Source: a virus. From it: a stretch of DNA of 64,000 bases. Shown here piece after piece: positions 15,236 through 23,541 of the stretch. The notes beneath the pieces are model-generated. The model was not told where the DNA came from and ran no database searches. It saw only the letters and a list, made by a program, of their open reading frames with translations. The stretch is from positions 1-64,000 of IMG/VR virus record IMGVR_UViG_3300027908_000002, one strand, 5' to 3'. Both the position numbers and the translations under genes were made by a program. How positions within the stretch are numbered: position 1 is the stretch's first letter; every line of letters starts with the position of its first letter.

Positions 15236-16771
15236 CTACTGAACGTCTTCGAAGTTTATTGCACGGGCGGCGCGGGCTTGTGGTGTGGCGCTGGTTCGTT
15301 TGTACTGGTACGGGCCGGGATAGCTGGCGGAAATGTAGCGGTCGTTAGCTTCCTCTCTCAGGCGGTTGGCGCGGTCAGCCCCCATGGATAAATAAGCCGG
15401 GACAATGTACGCGGCGGAATCCATCAAAGAGCACTGCATGGTTGCTGAGTTTTCCACGCAGGTTGATATTTCCGCTCCGGTCCAGTGCTCATCATTAGGT
15501 ATCGTCAGGTCCAGCCCTTCCAGGTCGCTGGCGTAGCGTTTCAGGTAGAGTTCCCAGATAACCGTACGCTCTTCAGATACCGGCAAATCGAACCAGAAAA
15601 TACCAGATTTATACCTACGTTTCAACTCCGGGGGAAGAGTCGAGATTGAATTGCACGTCATGATGAAGAAAGCATTCCCCTGACTGACGGCGTACACCGT
15701 GGCAAAGGCTTTTCTCAGATTGGCTTCACTGGAGCCTACCAGACTGGACTTCATGCCGGTGAGGTCAAACTGAATTGTCGGGACGCCGAAGGTCGGGCCT
15801 ACGGTCTGGGCTATCAGACTCTTTGCACTCCCCGGAAATCCGATAAAGATCGATCCGCGATATTTGCGGTCCTGCATCTCGGTCAGCATGTTACCCAGGA
15901 ATCCCTGAGAAACCCCGGAAGTATCGCCTCCGCCAACGGAGCTACCGGCAAAGGCTTTTTCGCCTTCATCGATGAACACATAGCAGCGTGGCGGCTTCTT
16001 GCCGGTGGCAATTCGTGTCATGAACTTTTTAATGTTGCGGACGCCTCCGACATCGGCAAAAGTCAGACTAGGAGCGACGATACTGAGCCCTTCCGTTTGA
16101 GAAACGAGCGAGCGTTTCCGGGACCAAAGCTCCCCAATGTTCATGCCGGTTCTGGCGATACTCATCGCCATAGACTGCTCGGCGGGGAACGCGGCCAGTC
16201 CAAGAGTCGCGTCCACGATCCGCTCCATCTCGGGTGCGGCGGGTGCCGGAAGCTGGGCGCTGGTAAAAATGTCTTCCGCGATGGCTTTCAGTTCCGCGTC
16301 GGTCGGCAATGGATCGTCCAGAACCAGTACGTCTTGGGATAGTTCAGGTGGTAGGGTGATTGCCGGGACTAAGCCGATAATAGTCTTTCTGGAAGCTTTG
16401 AAATCGTCGCGGAGATTCCAGAGTGACTGAATACAGCCGATGTCTTCGGTGCAGAAGCGGTGCAAATTCAGCATGAAGACAATCGCGGGCGCGGGCAGCT
16501 TTGGCGCGAATCCCAGGAATTCACTTGGATTCGTGGTACTGGGCTGCTCCATATCGGCGTCTTTGAGCGCCTGAGCCAGGGCTTTGGCTCCGGACTCATT
16601 TACTCCAGCCGCGCCGCGCGCCACATCCCACTGGAGTATAGGCGTCTCGGCTTCTTTGGCTGGTAGTGATTTCTCGATACGCTGGATTGCGGCGCTAGGG
16701 TCAGCCGTGCGTATTACTATCAGAGGCACGCCGCAACGCCTCGCTGCCCGAATGCTGTCTACCAGATTCAT
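15236..16771 (-). CDS. AAA+ ATPase, Ycf46-like, with permuted Walker motif order
   Basis: 511 aa. N-terminal ~240 residues resemble the Ycf46 N-domain. Then CYVFIDEGEKAFAG (Walker B-like, ~264-277) and a GGGDTSGVSQGFLGNMLTEM segment come before GSIFIGFPGSAKS (Walker A, ~306-318), SSLVGSSEANLRKAF and FFIMTCNSISTLPPELKRRY (sensor 1/arginine region, ~368-387). In canonical AAA+ proteins Walker A precedes Walker B, so this domain reads as rearranged. All catalytic elements remain, so it is probably active. The role in phage replication is unknown. Good RBS AGGAG. Confidence 0.8.
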   Translation of the reverse strand: MNLVDSIRAARRCGVPLIVIRTADPSAAIQRIEKSLPAKEAETPILQWDVARGAAGVNESGAKALAQALKDADMEQPSTTNPSEFLGFAPKLPAPAIVFMLNLHRFCTEDIGCIQSLWNLRDDFKASRKTIIGLVPAITLPPELSQDVLVLDDPLPTDAELKAIAEDIFTSAQLPAPAAPEMERIVDATLGLAAFPAEQSMAMSIARTGMNIGELWSRKRSLVSQTEGLSIVAPSLTFADVGGVRNIKKFMTRIATGKKPPRCYVFIDEGEKAFAGSSVGGGDTSGVSQGFLGNMLTEMQDRKYRGSIFIGFPGSAKSLIAQTVGPTFGVPTIQFDLTGMKSSLVGSSEANLRKAFATVYAVSQGNAFFIMTCNSISTLPPELKRRYKSGIFWFDLPVSEERTVIWELYLKRYASDLEGLDLTIPNDEHWTGAEISTCVENSATMQCSLMDSAAYIVPAYLSMGADRANRLREEANDRYISASYPGPYQYKRTSATPQARAARAINFEDVQ

Positions 16772-16798
16772 TTGTTTCTTTCTCCTGTCTGTTTCTCA

Positions 16799-16816
16799 GC
16801 GTCTTTATAAAGACGT
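16799..16816. repeat. Dispersed palindrome copy 5
   Basis: GCGTCTTTATAAAGACGT, upstream of the ATPase gene and not at any visible gene end, which argues against a pure terminator role. Confidence 0.8.
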
Positions 16817-16912
16817 GGTATATCTGTGTATGATCTTAGCATATGGCAGAATCCAGCGCAATAGTTATTTGCAGGATTCGGGGAATTATTTTCACTTGCA
16901 CCGGGCGCATTT

Positions 16913-16921
16913 TGGTATACT
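16913..16921 (+). promoter_or_regulatory. Extended -10 promoter for HTH gene
   Basis: TG-G-TATACT, then 6 nt (GGACTC) to GTG 16928; predicts a leaderless transcript. Confidence 0.6.
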
Positions 16922-16927
16922 GGACTC

Positions 16928-17185
16928 GTGAGCAAGTCATTGAAGAGTGACCATGTTAGGTCTCTCCTCGATACTGGCGAATATTCGTCTCCTGCTGATA
17001 TCGCGGAGGTCGTCGGTTGCTCGTACCAGCTTGTAACGTCCTTAAGACGCAGGCGCAACGCGACATCGGAGCGCGATACACTGGCGCGGCGCATCTCAAG
17101 ACTCGAATCTGACATTAAGACTCTACGTGCTGCCGTGATATCGCTCTCCGGGCTGGTTAGTGGCGGTGCTAGTGGCATTGTGTAA
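16928..17185 (+). CDS. Helix-turn-helix regulator candidate
   Basis: 85 aa from GTG. YSSPADIAEVVGCSYQLVTSLRRR is a helix-turn-helix pattern, followed by an Arg-rich coiled-coil helix likely for dimerisation. Isolated rightward gene divergent from the leftward early operon, with a palindrome in its control region: a candidate early/late or immunity regulator. Confidence 0.65.
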   Translation: MSKSLKSDHVRSLLDTGEYSSPADIAEVVGCSYQLVTSLRRRRNATSERDTLARRISRLESDIKTLRAAVISLSGLVSGGASGIV

Positions 17186-17187
17186 TG

Positions 17188-17469
17188 TCAGTCGGTTGAC
17201 AGCCGGTAGTAGAATTTACCCCAACATCCCCATGGAGCAGCTTCCAGGTACTCTTCGCGCGTGATGCGTGAGAGCACGCTAAATGGTTGTTTCTCAAACT
17301 TATAGCGCCGCGATCCGCTGGCTACTTCGAATTCGAGCATAACCACTAACGGCGATTCCGGAGGGCGTGGAAGCGGGATATTATGTTGCCCGGTTGCCAC
17401 CAGGAAGGGCATAGAGTTTATGATCTCTATGGCTTCCTGGCGGGAGAGTTTTGGTTTACCTAGTGGCAT
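17188..17469 (-). CDS. Small protein, unknown
   Basis: 93 aa from ATG 17469; begins MPLGKPKLSRQEAIEIINSM and contains a predicted beta-rich centre and WGCWGKFYY near the end. The longer upstream frame overlaps another small gene and is not preferred. Confidence 0.6.
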   Translation of the reverse strand: MPLGKPKLSRQEAIEIINSMPFLVATGQHNIPLPRPPESPLVVMLEFEVASGSRRYKFEKQPFSVLSRITREEYLEAAPWGCWGKFYYRLSTD

Positions 17470-17476
17470 GGCTGGA

Positions 17477-17602
17477 TTATTTTCCTGACGGGCCGATGCG
17501 CGGGTGAGGAACCTGGGAGGCAACCGGGGGCGTTAGCTCGTGTCGCTGTTCGTCGGGTTCCAGGCCGATCAGGCGCAGGATAAGGGTCAATAGGTCGGTC
17601 AT
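17477..17602 (-). CDS. 41-aa protein
   Basis: MTDLLTLILRLIGLEPDEQ opening, amphipathic, then Pro-rich. Fits the gap exactly between neighbours, but has weak independent support. Confidence 0.35.
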   Translation of the reverse strand: MTDLLTLILRLIGLEPDEQRHELTPPVASQVPHPRIGPSGK

Positions 17603-17613
17603 GGCTGGGTTAT

Positions 17614-17862
17614 TCAGTAGTACTGGCGGAATTCCGCTACGGCCTGACGGTAAGCTTCATCGGCTGCGCACTTTGCCTCGAATGCGGCATCGATAGAACT
17701 ATCGAACCACGATTTAGACTTGTAACGCATGTCTCCAGTCAGTGGGCCGAACTTCTTTTGCAGTGCGATCCGGAAGGCGTCATCGGCTTGGATTGCGGCA
17801 TAGTAAGCGGTATACATGAGATTCTGAAGCGATTCGTATGTGGGTATCTTGGCTAACGTCAT
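17614..17862 (-). CDS. Small helical protein
   Basis: 82 aa from ATG 17862, with GGAGAG about 8-13 nt upstream. Ala/Tyr-rich helices (MYTAYYAAIQADDAFRIAL), ending FRQYY. Unknown. Confidence 0.6.
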   Translation of the reverse strand: MTLAKIPTYESLQNLMYTAYYAAIQADDAFRIALQKKFGPLTGDMRYKSKSWFDSSIDAAFEAKCAADEAYRQAVAEFRQYY

Positions 17863-17867
17863 CTTTC

Positions 17868-18137
17868 TCACTCTCCTGTCTTTCCCAGCATAGCCATAAT
17901 GGCTGATGCGGCTGCTACTGCGGTGTGGGTTATGGGGCGTACCCAAGCTTGAACGGGTCCGCCTCGGAACTTGAAACCGTGTTTGCGCATCATGGCGCAC
18001 GTGGGCTTGTCTGGCATGACCTGAAAGGCAATGATTAATCGCCGGTTGATCGGGTCACGTGTGAGGGTTGGCGCAGGGGCGCGCGTGGATTGGGTAACGA
18101 TGGCATCCACGCGTGCCCGGAAACGGTCGGGAGTCAT
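17868..18137 (-). CDS. Small basic protein
   Basis: 89 aa from ATG 18137 (ATGA overlap). RRLIIAFQVMPD and a GFKFRGGPVQAWVRP motif, then an Ala-rich helix. Similar short phage proteins exist without known function. Confidence 0.6.
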   Translation of the reverse strand: MTPDRFRARVDAIVTQSTRAPAPTLTRDPINRRLIIAFQVMPDKPTCAMMRKHGFKFRGGPVQAWVRPITHTAVAAASAIMAMLGKTGE

Positions 18138-18601
18138 TTGCTGCGGGCCGTAATGTCGGCGGCAAGATCGCGGACTAAAGCCTCCGTAAGATCGCCCAGG
18201 ACTAAGGTAAAAGAGTCCTCGCCGTTGTGGCTGACAGTCACGTCCGACCAAGGGAACAGCGCGGCAAGCTCGGCGCGTTTGGCATAGATAGCGGCGCGGG
18301 AGTTCTCTCGCTGTGCCTGAGCCAGTGCTTCCTGGCGCGTGCGGTCGGTCGAGGCCTGAACCTCTTCAGCCGTGGCAACTCGTTCGATCCATTCACCGAT
18401 TCCGCCCACTGGTTGGCCAAGTGGTCTTTGGTTTGTCCCTCTGTGGTAGCGGCTAAATGTACCTGTGCCAATGAAAATCATTGCGGGCGTAACGCGGGTG
18501 ATGCGGCGCAAGTACGGCGATTCAATCCCTCTACGCCGCATAACAACGTGGTCGCCGGGTTTGGCGTTCTGAAGTGCTTCTGTTTGTTCGGGTGTTCTCA
18601 T
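18134..18601 (-). CDS. Phage protein, unknown
   Basis: 155 aa from ATG 18601 (ATGA with the membrane peptide upstream). KPGDHVVMRRRGIESPYLRR looks like a small beta-barrel, followed by an Arg/Ala coiled coil and a compact C-terminal domain. Not recognised. Confidence 0.6.
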   Translation of the reverse strand: MRTPEQTEALQNAKPGDHVVMRRRGIESPYLRRITRVTPAMIFIGTGTFSRYHRGTNQRPLGQPVGGIGEWIERVATAEEVQASTDRTRQEALAQAQRENSRAAIYAKRAELAALFPWSDVTVSHNGEDSFTLVLGDLTEALVRDLAADITARSK

Positions 18602-18714
18602 TGTTTTTCGTTTCCTTCCTGTCCGATCCACTGGCCATTGAGTAAAGCGCCGTCCAGGAGCCATAGCAGGCTGAAGGCACCGCAGGCGATTGTTATGAAT
18701 GCGGCTGGTGTCAT
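18598..18714 (-). CDS. 38-aa single-pass membrane peptide
   Basis: MTPAAFITIACGAFSLLWLL begins a hydrophobic helix, followed by a short polar tail. ATGA overlaps at both ends support it as a real, coupled small gene. Confidence 0.5.
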   Translation of the reverse strand: MTPAAFITIACGAFSLLWLLDGALLNGQWIGQEGNEKQ

Positions 18715-18932
18715 TTAAATACCTCCGCACTCCAGATTTCCAGCGCGCGACGAACGGCCTGCCGGGTGTACTCGCATTCGGAATAATCGGGCGTGCCGTC
18801 CTCATCGATATCAATTCCTGCATCATTGAGTTGATTCGTGATCAGTTCGTCGGTGCGCTCGTCAGTCAGTTCACTGAGGCCCATTGACTGATAGATTTCG
18901 GCGGTTATTGCCGCGAGTTTGGCGGTATTCAT
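18711..18932 (-). CDS. Small acidic protein
   Basis: 73 aa from ATG 18932; DDAGIDIDEDGTPDYSECEY is strongly acidic, with flanking helices. Unknown. Confidence 0.55.
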   Translation of the reverse strand: MNTAKLAAITAEIYQSMGLSELTDERTDELITNQLNDAGIDIDEDGTPDYSECEYTRQAVRRALEIWSAEVFK

Positions 18933-18937
18933 GGTGG

Positions 18938-19609
18938 TCACCGGGAGACCTCCGCAGTGGACTCGGTATTGCTGGTGGGCTGGGCTGCCGTGCGGGCAGC
19001 AGATTCCCATTGTGCTGTGAGCCCATAGTGTTCCGCGCACACCGGACCATACCCGGCAGCGACAGACCGGGCGTCAGTTAACTCACGGGCGCAAAAGCAG
19101 CAGGAATTGGTAGCGCGACCGTAAGCGGCTGCGGTTGCGTTGGGATCTGAGCCGAACGCTACGAGTAACCCCGTGAGGGATTCGAGCATGCCGGGCTCGA
19201 TGTTGCGGGCAGGTTCCCAGGCACCGGCAGGGGTAACGCGGCCATACCAGGCGCGGTCTGGATACTGACCTTCACCAGCTACGTTGATGGTTCCGGGGGC
19301 TTTGGACTGCGTACCGGCAAGCGACAGGATGACCGGCAGGCCATTGCATAGCAGGCGGACCTTGGGGAACTTGAGCTTGCGTGATGCCAGTTCGAACAGA
19401 GCAACGACGGGGCGGAAGTCGCCAACGCTGACGGTCGCGGCTGGAACGGCGGACGAGCGGGCGCGGCTAACGAGGGTATCCACCCATGGCGCTTGCTTTG
19501 GTGTAAGCGATCCATACCGGGCAGAAGCCACGAGCAGGTTGCGGGCGAAGTCCTGGTCGCGTGGGGAAAGCTGCGGGAGGACGGCGCGGAGGTCTTGTAT
19601 GGTGGCCAT
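18938..19609 (-). CDS. Phage protein with C-terminal DUF6011-like zinc motif
   Basis: 223 aa. A C-terminal motif CCFCARELTDARSVAAGYGP with a following CAEHYG forms a four-Cys treble-clef-like site typical of DUF6011-type phage proteins. N-terminal ~60 residues are helical; the middle has a WYGRVTPAGAWEPA strand-rich domain. Likely nucleic-acid related; function unproven. Confidence 0.65.
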   Translation of the reverse strand: MATIQDLRAVLPQLSPRDQDFARNLLVASARYGSLTPKQAPWVDTLVSRARSSAVPAATVSVGDFRPVVALFELASRKLKFPKVRLLCNGLPVILSLAGTQSKAPGTINVAGEGQYPDRAWYGRVTPAGAWEPARNIEPGMLESLTGLLVAFGSDPNATAAAYGRATNSCCFCARELTDARSVAAGYGPVCAEHYGLTAQWESAARTAAQPTSNTESTAEVSR

Positions 19610-19611
19610 GG

Positions 19612-20037
19612 CTAGCTGATAACCTCCGTGGTGAGAGTCTTGCGAACGATGCGGTACTCGTCGCCATGGCCGCTAGGTTCTACGCTGGCGAGGGCTACCA
19701 TTTCGGCTCGGGCGCTTGCTTCGGTGTCGAATGTCCCAGATGCGGGGAACCAGTCGTCGGCACCAGTGCGGCTGTATTCGATGGCGTACCAGACATCGGT
19801 GGAGACGTTGGCAGGGGCCGAAACTACCGTCTCGGACGCGGGCGCAAGTCCATAGCGCCCCAGTATACGTGCCACAAACACCGTATCAGACGAGCACTCA
19901 GCACACATCATAATGGGGTTCTCACCAGCACTGATGGCTACCAGGTTGCCAGTCTTGCAGCAGGCATGACACTCGGGCGCGGCTGGCATCTCGGACGCAG
20001 GCACGCCAATAAACCGTATCCCATGTAATTCAGTCAT
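19612..20037 (-). CDS. Zinc-binding small protein, unknown
   Basis: 141 aa from ATG 20037. CHACCKTG and MMCAECSSD give a probable zinc site near residues 22-50; the rest is a compact strand-rich domain (VWYAIEYSRTGADDWF). Unrecognised. Confidence 0.6.
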   Translation of the reverse strand: MTELHGIRFIGVPASEMPAAPECHACCKTGNLVAISAGENPIMMCAECSSDTVFVARILGRYGLAPASETVVSAPANVSTDVWYAIEYSRTGADDWFPASGTFDTEASARAEMVALASVEPSGHGDEYRIVRKTLTTEVIS

Positions 20038-20056
20038 AGTGTTAAGAAAGGTAGCC

Positions 20057-20392
20057 TTACGCCGTGCATACTCCAACTGTTGTGTAGGTAAAGGCTTGTA
20101 CCTGATCAGTGCTCGTGAACTCAGTTCCAGCACGTCCCGTGTACCATACCTCGATTCCTTCGGTAGTCAGACCACGCACCACAAACATATTGGCGGGTAA
20201 CGGGTGCTCAGTTGGCACCTTTACTACTGGTTTCTTAGAGGCTTGGCACGTGTCCCGATGAACACCAGGTGCCAGATCACCAGGACAACCGCACGGCTTC
20301 CGGATGCCCTGTTTCCCTGTTTCGGTCTGTTTCCCTGTTTTCGGCGTGCGGGACAATCCCGCCCCCCCTCTCTTATCGTTACTTTGTTTCAC
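20057..20392 (-). CDS. Small protein with Cys motif, unknown
   Basis: 111 aa from GTG 20392, AGGAGA at 7-12 nt. Basic N-terminus, CGCPGDLAPGVHRDTC in the middle, then a strand-rich C-terminus. Overlaps the preceding 42-aa gene by 14 bp. Confidence 0.6.
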   Translation of the reverse strand: MKQSNDKRGGAGLSRTPKTGKQTETGKQGIRKPCGCPGDLAPGVHRDTCQASKKPVVKVPTEHPLPANMFVVRGLTTEGIEVWYTGRAGTEFTSTDQVQAFTYTTVGVCTA

Positions 20393-20507
20393 GGCGATTC
20401 TCCTGTTTCTTATTGATTCGATTGTACATAGCGACTCCCAGTTTCAGGTGTAGCGGGAGGAACTGTTTCGCTTCGCGTTCGATGGCCTGGTGTGATAGGC
20501 GTTTCAT
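20379..20507 (-). CDS. 42-aa basic protein
   Basis: MKRLSHQAIEREAKQFLPLH start; ATGA-coupled to the gene at 20504-20686. Amphipathic and Lys/Arg-rich. Supported by tight packing only. Confidence 0.45.
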   Translation of the reverse strand: MKRLSHQAIEREAKQFLPLHLKLGVAMYNRINKKQENRRETK

Positions 20508-20686
20508 TTGATCTCCATTGCGTATGATTCGGCTTCGATCTGGTTTGGTGTGGTGAACACGATATCGTTGTTATCGTCGTAGACTGCGAACCCTAACGGG
20601 CCTTTGCGGACTATAGCGTATGGCGCTATTAGAATGATAGACATACAGCTATCGCACCCGCAGTATTGATCATGTTCGGCTTGCAT
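20504..20686 (-). CDS. First gene of leftward operon, small protein
   Basis: 60 aa with CGCDSC near residue 9; beta-strand-rich. CAGGAG lies upstream of the ATG. It opens the long leftward early operon. Confidence 0.55.
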   Translation of the reverse strand: MQAEHDQYCGCDSCMSIILIAPYAIVRKGPLGFAVYDDNNDIVFTTPNQIEAESYAMEIK

Positions 20687-21076
20687 CTCTTTGGCTCCTG
20701 AAACGAGCTTACCAGCGTATCGCCTGAATACCTATAGTACTCTAGGTTCATTTATTGACTAGTACCCGAGTACCAGTGATTGATCGTACGTATCTATGCA
20801 GTCGTGTTAAGTGCTTTGTTGCCAATGCGGGACCTCCGCCGTCGCAAAGGAGGCGTCTGGGTGCCAAGACGTTGCTGCCAGAGACCGGAACCGGTGGCAT
20901 ATCTATAACCAGGGGGTGGGCATGCGTCCGAGGAGGGGGTGGGGAAGGGGGATTGTCCCACTCCCGCCATGTCACAAAAAATACAAAGAGACTCCAGAAA
21001 CTAAGAAGATACTCATATGTTATGATGATAATATCAGGTTGACTCCGTAGAACATAACCTGTTATCATGTCCGTAG
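20687..21076. promoter_or_regulatory. Divergent intergenic control region with hairpins
   Basis: 390 bp between leftward and rightward operons with no convincing gene. Three adjacent hairpins: 20833-20853 (CCTCC/GGAGG), 20854-20871 (CGTCT/AGACG) and 20876-20899 (TGCCA-ACCGG/CCGG-TGGCA). A near-palindrome GTACCCGAGTAC lies at about 20762-20773, and G-rich tracts run over 20930-20955. The rightward promoter is at 21039-21068. Confidence 0.5.
21039..21068 (+). promoter_or_regulatory. Sigma70 promoter for rightward operon
   Basis: TTGACT, 18-bp spacer ending TGt, TATCAT, then 8 nt to ATG 21077. Confidence 0.65.
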
Positions 21077-21322
21077 ATGACGGAACTAGGATGCAAAAGA
21101 TGCGGGGAAACGTGGGTAGCGCGGGTAGAGAATCCGGTGCAATGCCCGAAGTGTAAATCGCCATATTGGAACCGTGCGAGGGTCAGGCCGCCAAGGAAAC
21201 AAGAGAAACAAGAGGGTGGCGGGGGAGAAGCGGGGGGTGGCGGGGAAGTTGACCAGCGTCCGACTTTGCAGCCTGGAACGACCGCCGAGACGCATAGGGA
21301 ACTGAAGTACGAACCGTGCTAG
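21077..21322 (+). CDS. Rubredoxin-like zinc-ribbon protein
   Basis: 81 aa. CKRCGETW and CPKCKSPYWNR form a complete CxxC...CxxC zinc ribbon in the first 35 residues, followed by a basic stretch (RVRPPRKQEK) and a disordered Gly-rich tail. Probably a DNA/RNA-binding regulator. First rightward gene, leaderless by promoter position. Confidence 0.7.
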   Translation: MTELGCKRCGETWVARVENPVQCPKCKSPYWNRARVRPPRKQEKQEGGGGEAGGGGEVDQRPTLQPGTTAETHRELKYEPC

Positions 21323-21349
21323 TAAATGATAGATGGGGGGGGAGAAGCC

Positions 21350-21586
21350 ATGAGTAACTTCTGGACGGCAGAGAAGACACTGGAGTATGAGCGGGGCAAG
21401 TCGGCTGCCAGATACCTGGTATTAACGGAAGCAGTGGAGGCGGCACTGGAGCACGTGGCGGAACTGCGGGAAGCCTGGGAACGGGGATGCATCACAGAGC
21501 ATGATACAGAGCATGATTGCCTGGGCGGAACCAGAAGCAACAGAAACGTAGCCGTAGAAATCCAGCTACGCCGGGCACTGAAATAA
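21350..21586 (+). CDS. Small helical protein
   Basis: 78 aa from ATG 21350, chosen because GGGGGGAG lies 5-12 nt upstream. Ala/Glu-rich helices, CITEHDTEHDC in the middle. Unknown. Confidence 0.6.
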   Translation: MSNFWTAEKTLEYERGKSAARYLVLTEAVEAALEHVAELREAWERGCITEHDTEHDCLGGTRSNRNVAVEIQLRRALK

Positions 21587-21604
21587 ATAAATTTACTGGG
21601 TCGC

Positions 21605-21633
21605 TTGACACATATAATATATCCGTATACAAT
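21605..21633 (+). promoter_or_regulatory. Consensus sigma70 promoter, leaderless
   Basis: TTGACA, exact 17-bp spacer, TACAAT, then only 6 nt to ATG 21640. Confidence 0.8.
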
Positions 21634-21639
21634 TAAACT

Positions 21640-21996
21640 ATGAACGACAATACCGAAATAAACCAACAACAAGACGAACAAGATGAGCAGGAGGTAATCG
21701 TAAAGACCCAGGGAGTTTCAGATAGTGTCGGCCTCGCGCTGGCCATTATTATTGGTTTGTCCGGTGGGTTTAATATCTACCAGGCAACCCACAAAGAAGT
21801 AAATCCGACATGTGCAGTCAGTGCCAACGTGCAGGCGGCCCAGATGACGTTGCAGGAGACACAGCAGAAAGCCGCTATGGAGAATCAGAAAGAAGTGTTT
21901 GCACTGGAGCAGGAAGTCGCCAAAGACTGTGTTAAGGCTGGACATATCCCGGTATTCAACGGCGGAAATGTCAGTTGCGTAAATCCTCCCAAGTAA
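21640..21996 (+). CDS. Single-pass membrane protein with coiled coil
   Basis: 118 aa. Acidic Gln-rich N-terminus, one membrane helix (VGLALAIIIGLSGGFNIYQ, ~30-48), then a Gln/Glu coiled coil and two Cys near the end. Strong promoter 6 nt before its ATG implies high early expression. Possibly spanin- or antiholin-like, but no lysis context is present. Confidence 0.65.
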   Translation: MNDNTEINQQQDEQDEQEVIVKTQGVSDSVGLALAIIIGLSGGFNIYQATHKEVNPTCAVSANVQAAQMTLQETQQKAAMENQKEVFALEQEVAKDCVKAGHIPVFNGGNVSCVNPPK

Positions 21997-22029
21997 CGTG
22001 ATCTACCAATCAGAGCAAGGAGGCAAGCC

Positions 22030-23127
22030 GTGAGCCACAAGCCGGAGACGTTCAAAGACTGGTACTTATTACCGGTGCAACTGGATCAGCGGGGAACTGA
22101 TATCGTGGACCGTTTGCGTACCGCATGGGAAGCCGGTCGCGCCTCCCGCGACGAGGAAGAAGTGCGCTCCGTTAAGGTGCATGTTGGTGACTCATGCCTG
22201 ACCCGCGATCTTGTGTGGTGTGAATGCGGGCGTGGGATTTCTCGGAACGGGTTTTGGAAGTATTGCCCGAAGTGCGGCAGCCAGATCGATCAGGAATCTT
22301 ACTGGTCAGCGAGCGCACAGGCCACGGCGAACGCAGCCACTACATATATGAGTCCAGGGCAGCAACTGGAAATGGAACTGGCGCGGGAGCAGCCCATAGT
22401 GGCCGAGCGGCGCACCGTAAGTGAATTTTGCGAATGCACGGGCCAGCGAACGTTTTCTCTGCCGCCGGATAGCCGGTGCTTCAACTGCCTGAAGCCGGGA
22501 CGCCCAATCGAGGTCATATTCCCACCCGGAACCTGTTTTGAATGCCAGGATACCGGATTTTCTGTTCCTTCCAATCTACCGTGCGGTTTTTGCCGATCCG
22601 GAGCAATTGCTGAGGCGCGCATCAAAGAAGCGGAACTGAACGTAAAAGTAACAGACGCTCATGAACGCGCCGAACGGGCGATAGAAGTCTCGTTGCGTTC
22701 AGAATCGGAGCGGGATGCGCTGCGGGAGCAGGTAAAGGAACTTGAAGAACATATCGGTGACCCTGAATCGCATTTTGAGATGCTATGGAGTTCCTATGTG
22801 ATTGAGGATGACGAGAAGCTTCAGGGGGATGCTATTGACCGCAAGCGCAGACTACTCGCCATTACAGGGGTAGATACGCTGCGGGAGCAGGTAAAGGCAC
22901 TCAGGGAGGCCCTCGTCAAGATCTGGAAGCACACGCCACAGATTGACAGCGGATACTGCGCGGTCTGCCGGGTCGGCTACCGGGTATTCAAGCAGAAGGG
23001 ACGCGAGATGGTCCCTCAGCCGTGCAGCGACGAACGGTGCTTATCGCATGTGGTAATCGCTGCGCTGGCCCTCACGGAAGGGACGCCGCAACCCGAGGCC
23101 GACGCGGAGGGAAACAACCATGGTTGA
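22030..23127 (+). CDS. Multi-zinc-motif coiled-coil protein
   Basis: 365 aa from GTG with AGGAGG at 5-10 nt. Several Cys clusters: CECGRG/CPKCG (~70-82), CECTG/CFNC (~130-150), CFECQ/CGFC (~165-185) and CAVC/CSDERC near the C-terminus. A charged coiled coil contains a duplicated LREQVK element (DALREQVKELEEH and DTLREQVKALREA). Probably a scaffold or nucleic-acid binder; not recognised. Confidence 0.6.
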   Translation: MSHKPETFKDWYLLPVQLDQRGTDIVDRLRTAWEAGRASRDEEEVRSVKVHVGDSCLTRDLVWCECGRGISRNGFWKYCPKCGSQIDQESYWSASAQATANAATTYMSPGQQLEMELAREQPIVAERRTVSEFCECTGQRTFSLPPDSRCFNCLKPGRPIEVIFPPGTCFECQDTGFSVPSNLPCGFCRSGAIAEARIKEAELNVKVTDAHERAERAIEVSLRSESERDALREQVKELEEHIGDPESHFEMLWSSYVIEDDEKLQGDAIDRKRRLLAITGVDTLREQVKALREALVKIWKHTPQIDSGYCAVCRVGYRVFKQKGREMVPQPCSDERCLSHVVIAALALTEGTPQPEADAEGNNHG

Positions 23128-23269
23128 TCGAGGAGTAACAATTGCAATTATTTTTCTCGCTTTCATGGTGCTAATTTTAGGTGCTATTGTTGGCTACTTG
23201 GTGGACCGAGTGAGAGCTTTGGAGGATCGCAAAGCGGGCCGGGGAACCGGAGAGGAGCGGCAGGGATGA
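23120..23269 (+). CDS. 49-aa single-pass membrane protein
   Basis: One membrane helix (IAIIFLAFMVLILGAIVGYL) followed by a charged tail ending GEERQG. Overlaps the previous stop and is ATGA-coupled to the next gene. Confidence 0.6.
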   Translation: MVDRGVTIAIIFLAFMVLILGAIVGYLVDRVRALEDRKAGRGTGEERQG

Positions 23270-23499
23270 AAACAGTTCCAATGATGTTGAAGTTTCTGCC
23301 GAGGTTTCGGTGGTTCGCGTTTGGATTTGGATTAGCAACTACAATAATTTCGGAAAGACCTCTCGATGGAATACTAATAATGTTTATTTTGGGATTTATA
23401 ACGTACGCGCCGGAAGCAGCCAATCAAAGGCTGGCTGATAACCAAAAGCGCATGGATAGAAGTGCTGAGCAAAGACCCGGAGAGGAGCGGCAGGGATGA
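23266..23499 (+). CDS. Two-helix membrane protein
   Basis: 77 aa with two hydrophobic segments (~14-28 and ~36-50). Its last ~22 nt, including GEERQG-stop and the overlapping ATG of the next frame, duplicate the end of the preceding gene, suggesting module duplication. Confidence 0.6.
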   Translation: MKTVPMMLKFLPRFRWFAFGFGLATTIISERPLDGILIMFILGFITYAPEAANQRLADNQKRMDRSAEQRPGEERQG

Positions 23500-23541
23500 A
23501 GGGGACTAGATGGAGAATTTATTTCACCTTTATAGAGACAG

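Larger units (their letters stand above)
16772..16927. promoter_or_regulatory. Divergent control region
   Basis: 156-bp gap between the leftward ATPase operon and the rightward HTH gene. It contains palindrome copy 5 and the promoter at 16913-16921. Confidence 0.55.

Noticed and set aside
16768-17178. Leftward 136-codon frame over the HTH gene
   Set aside because: Lies opposite a better-supported HTH gene with an exact promoter.
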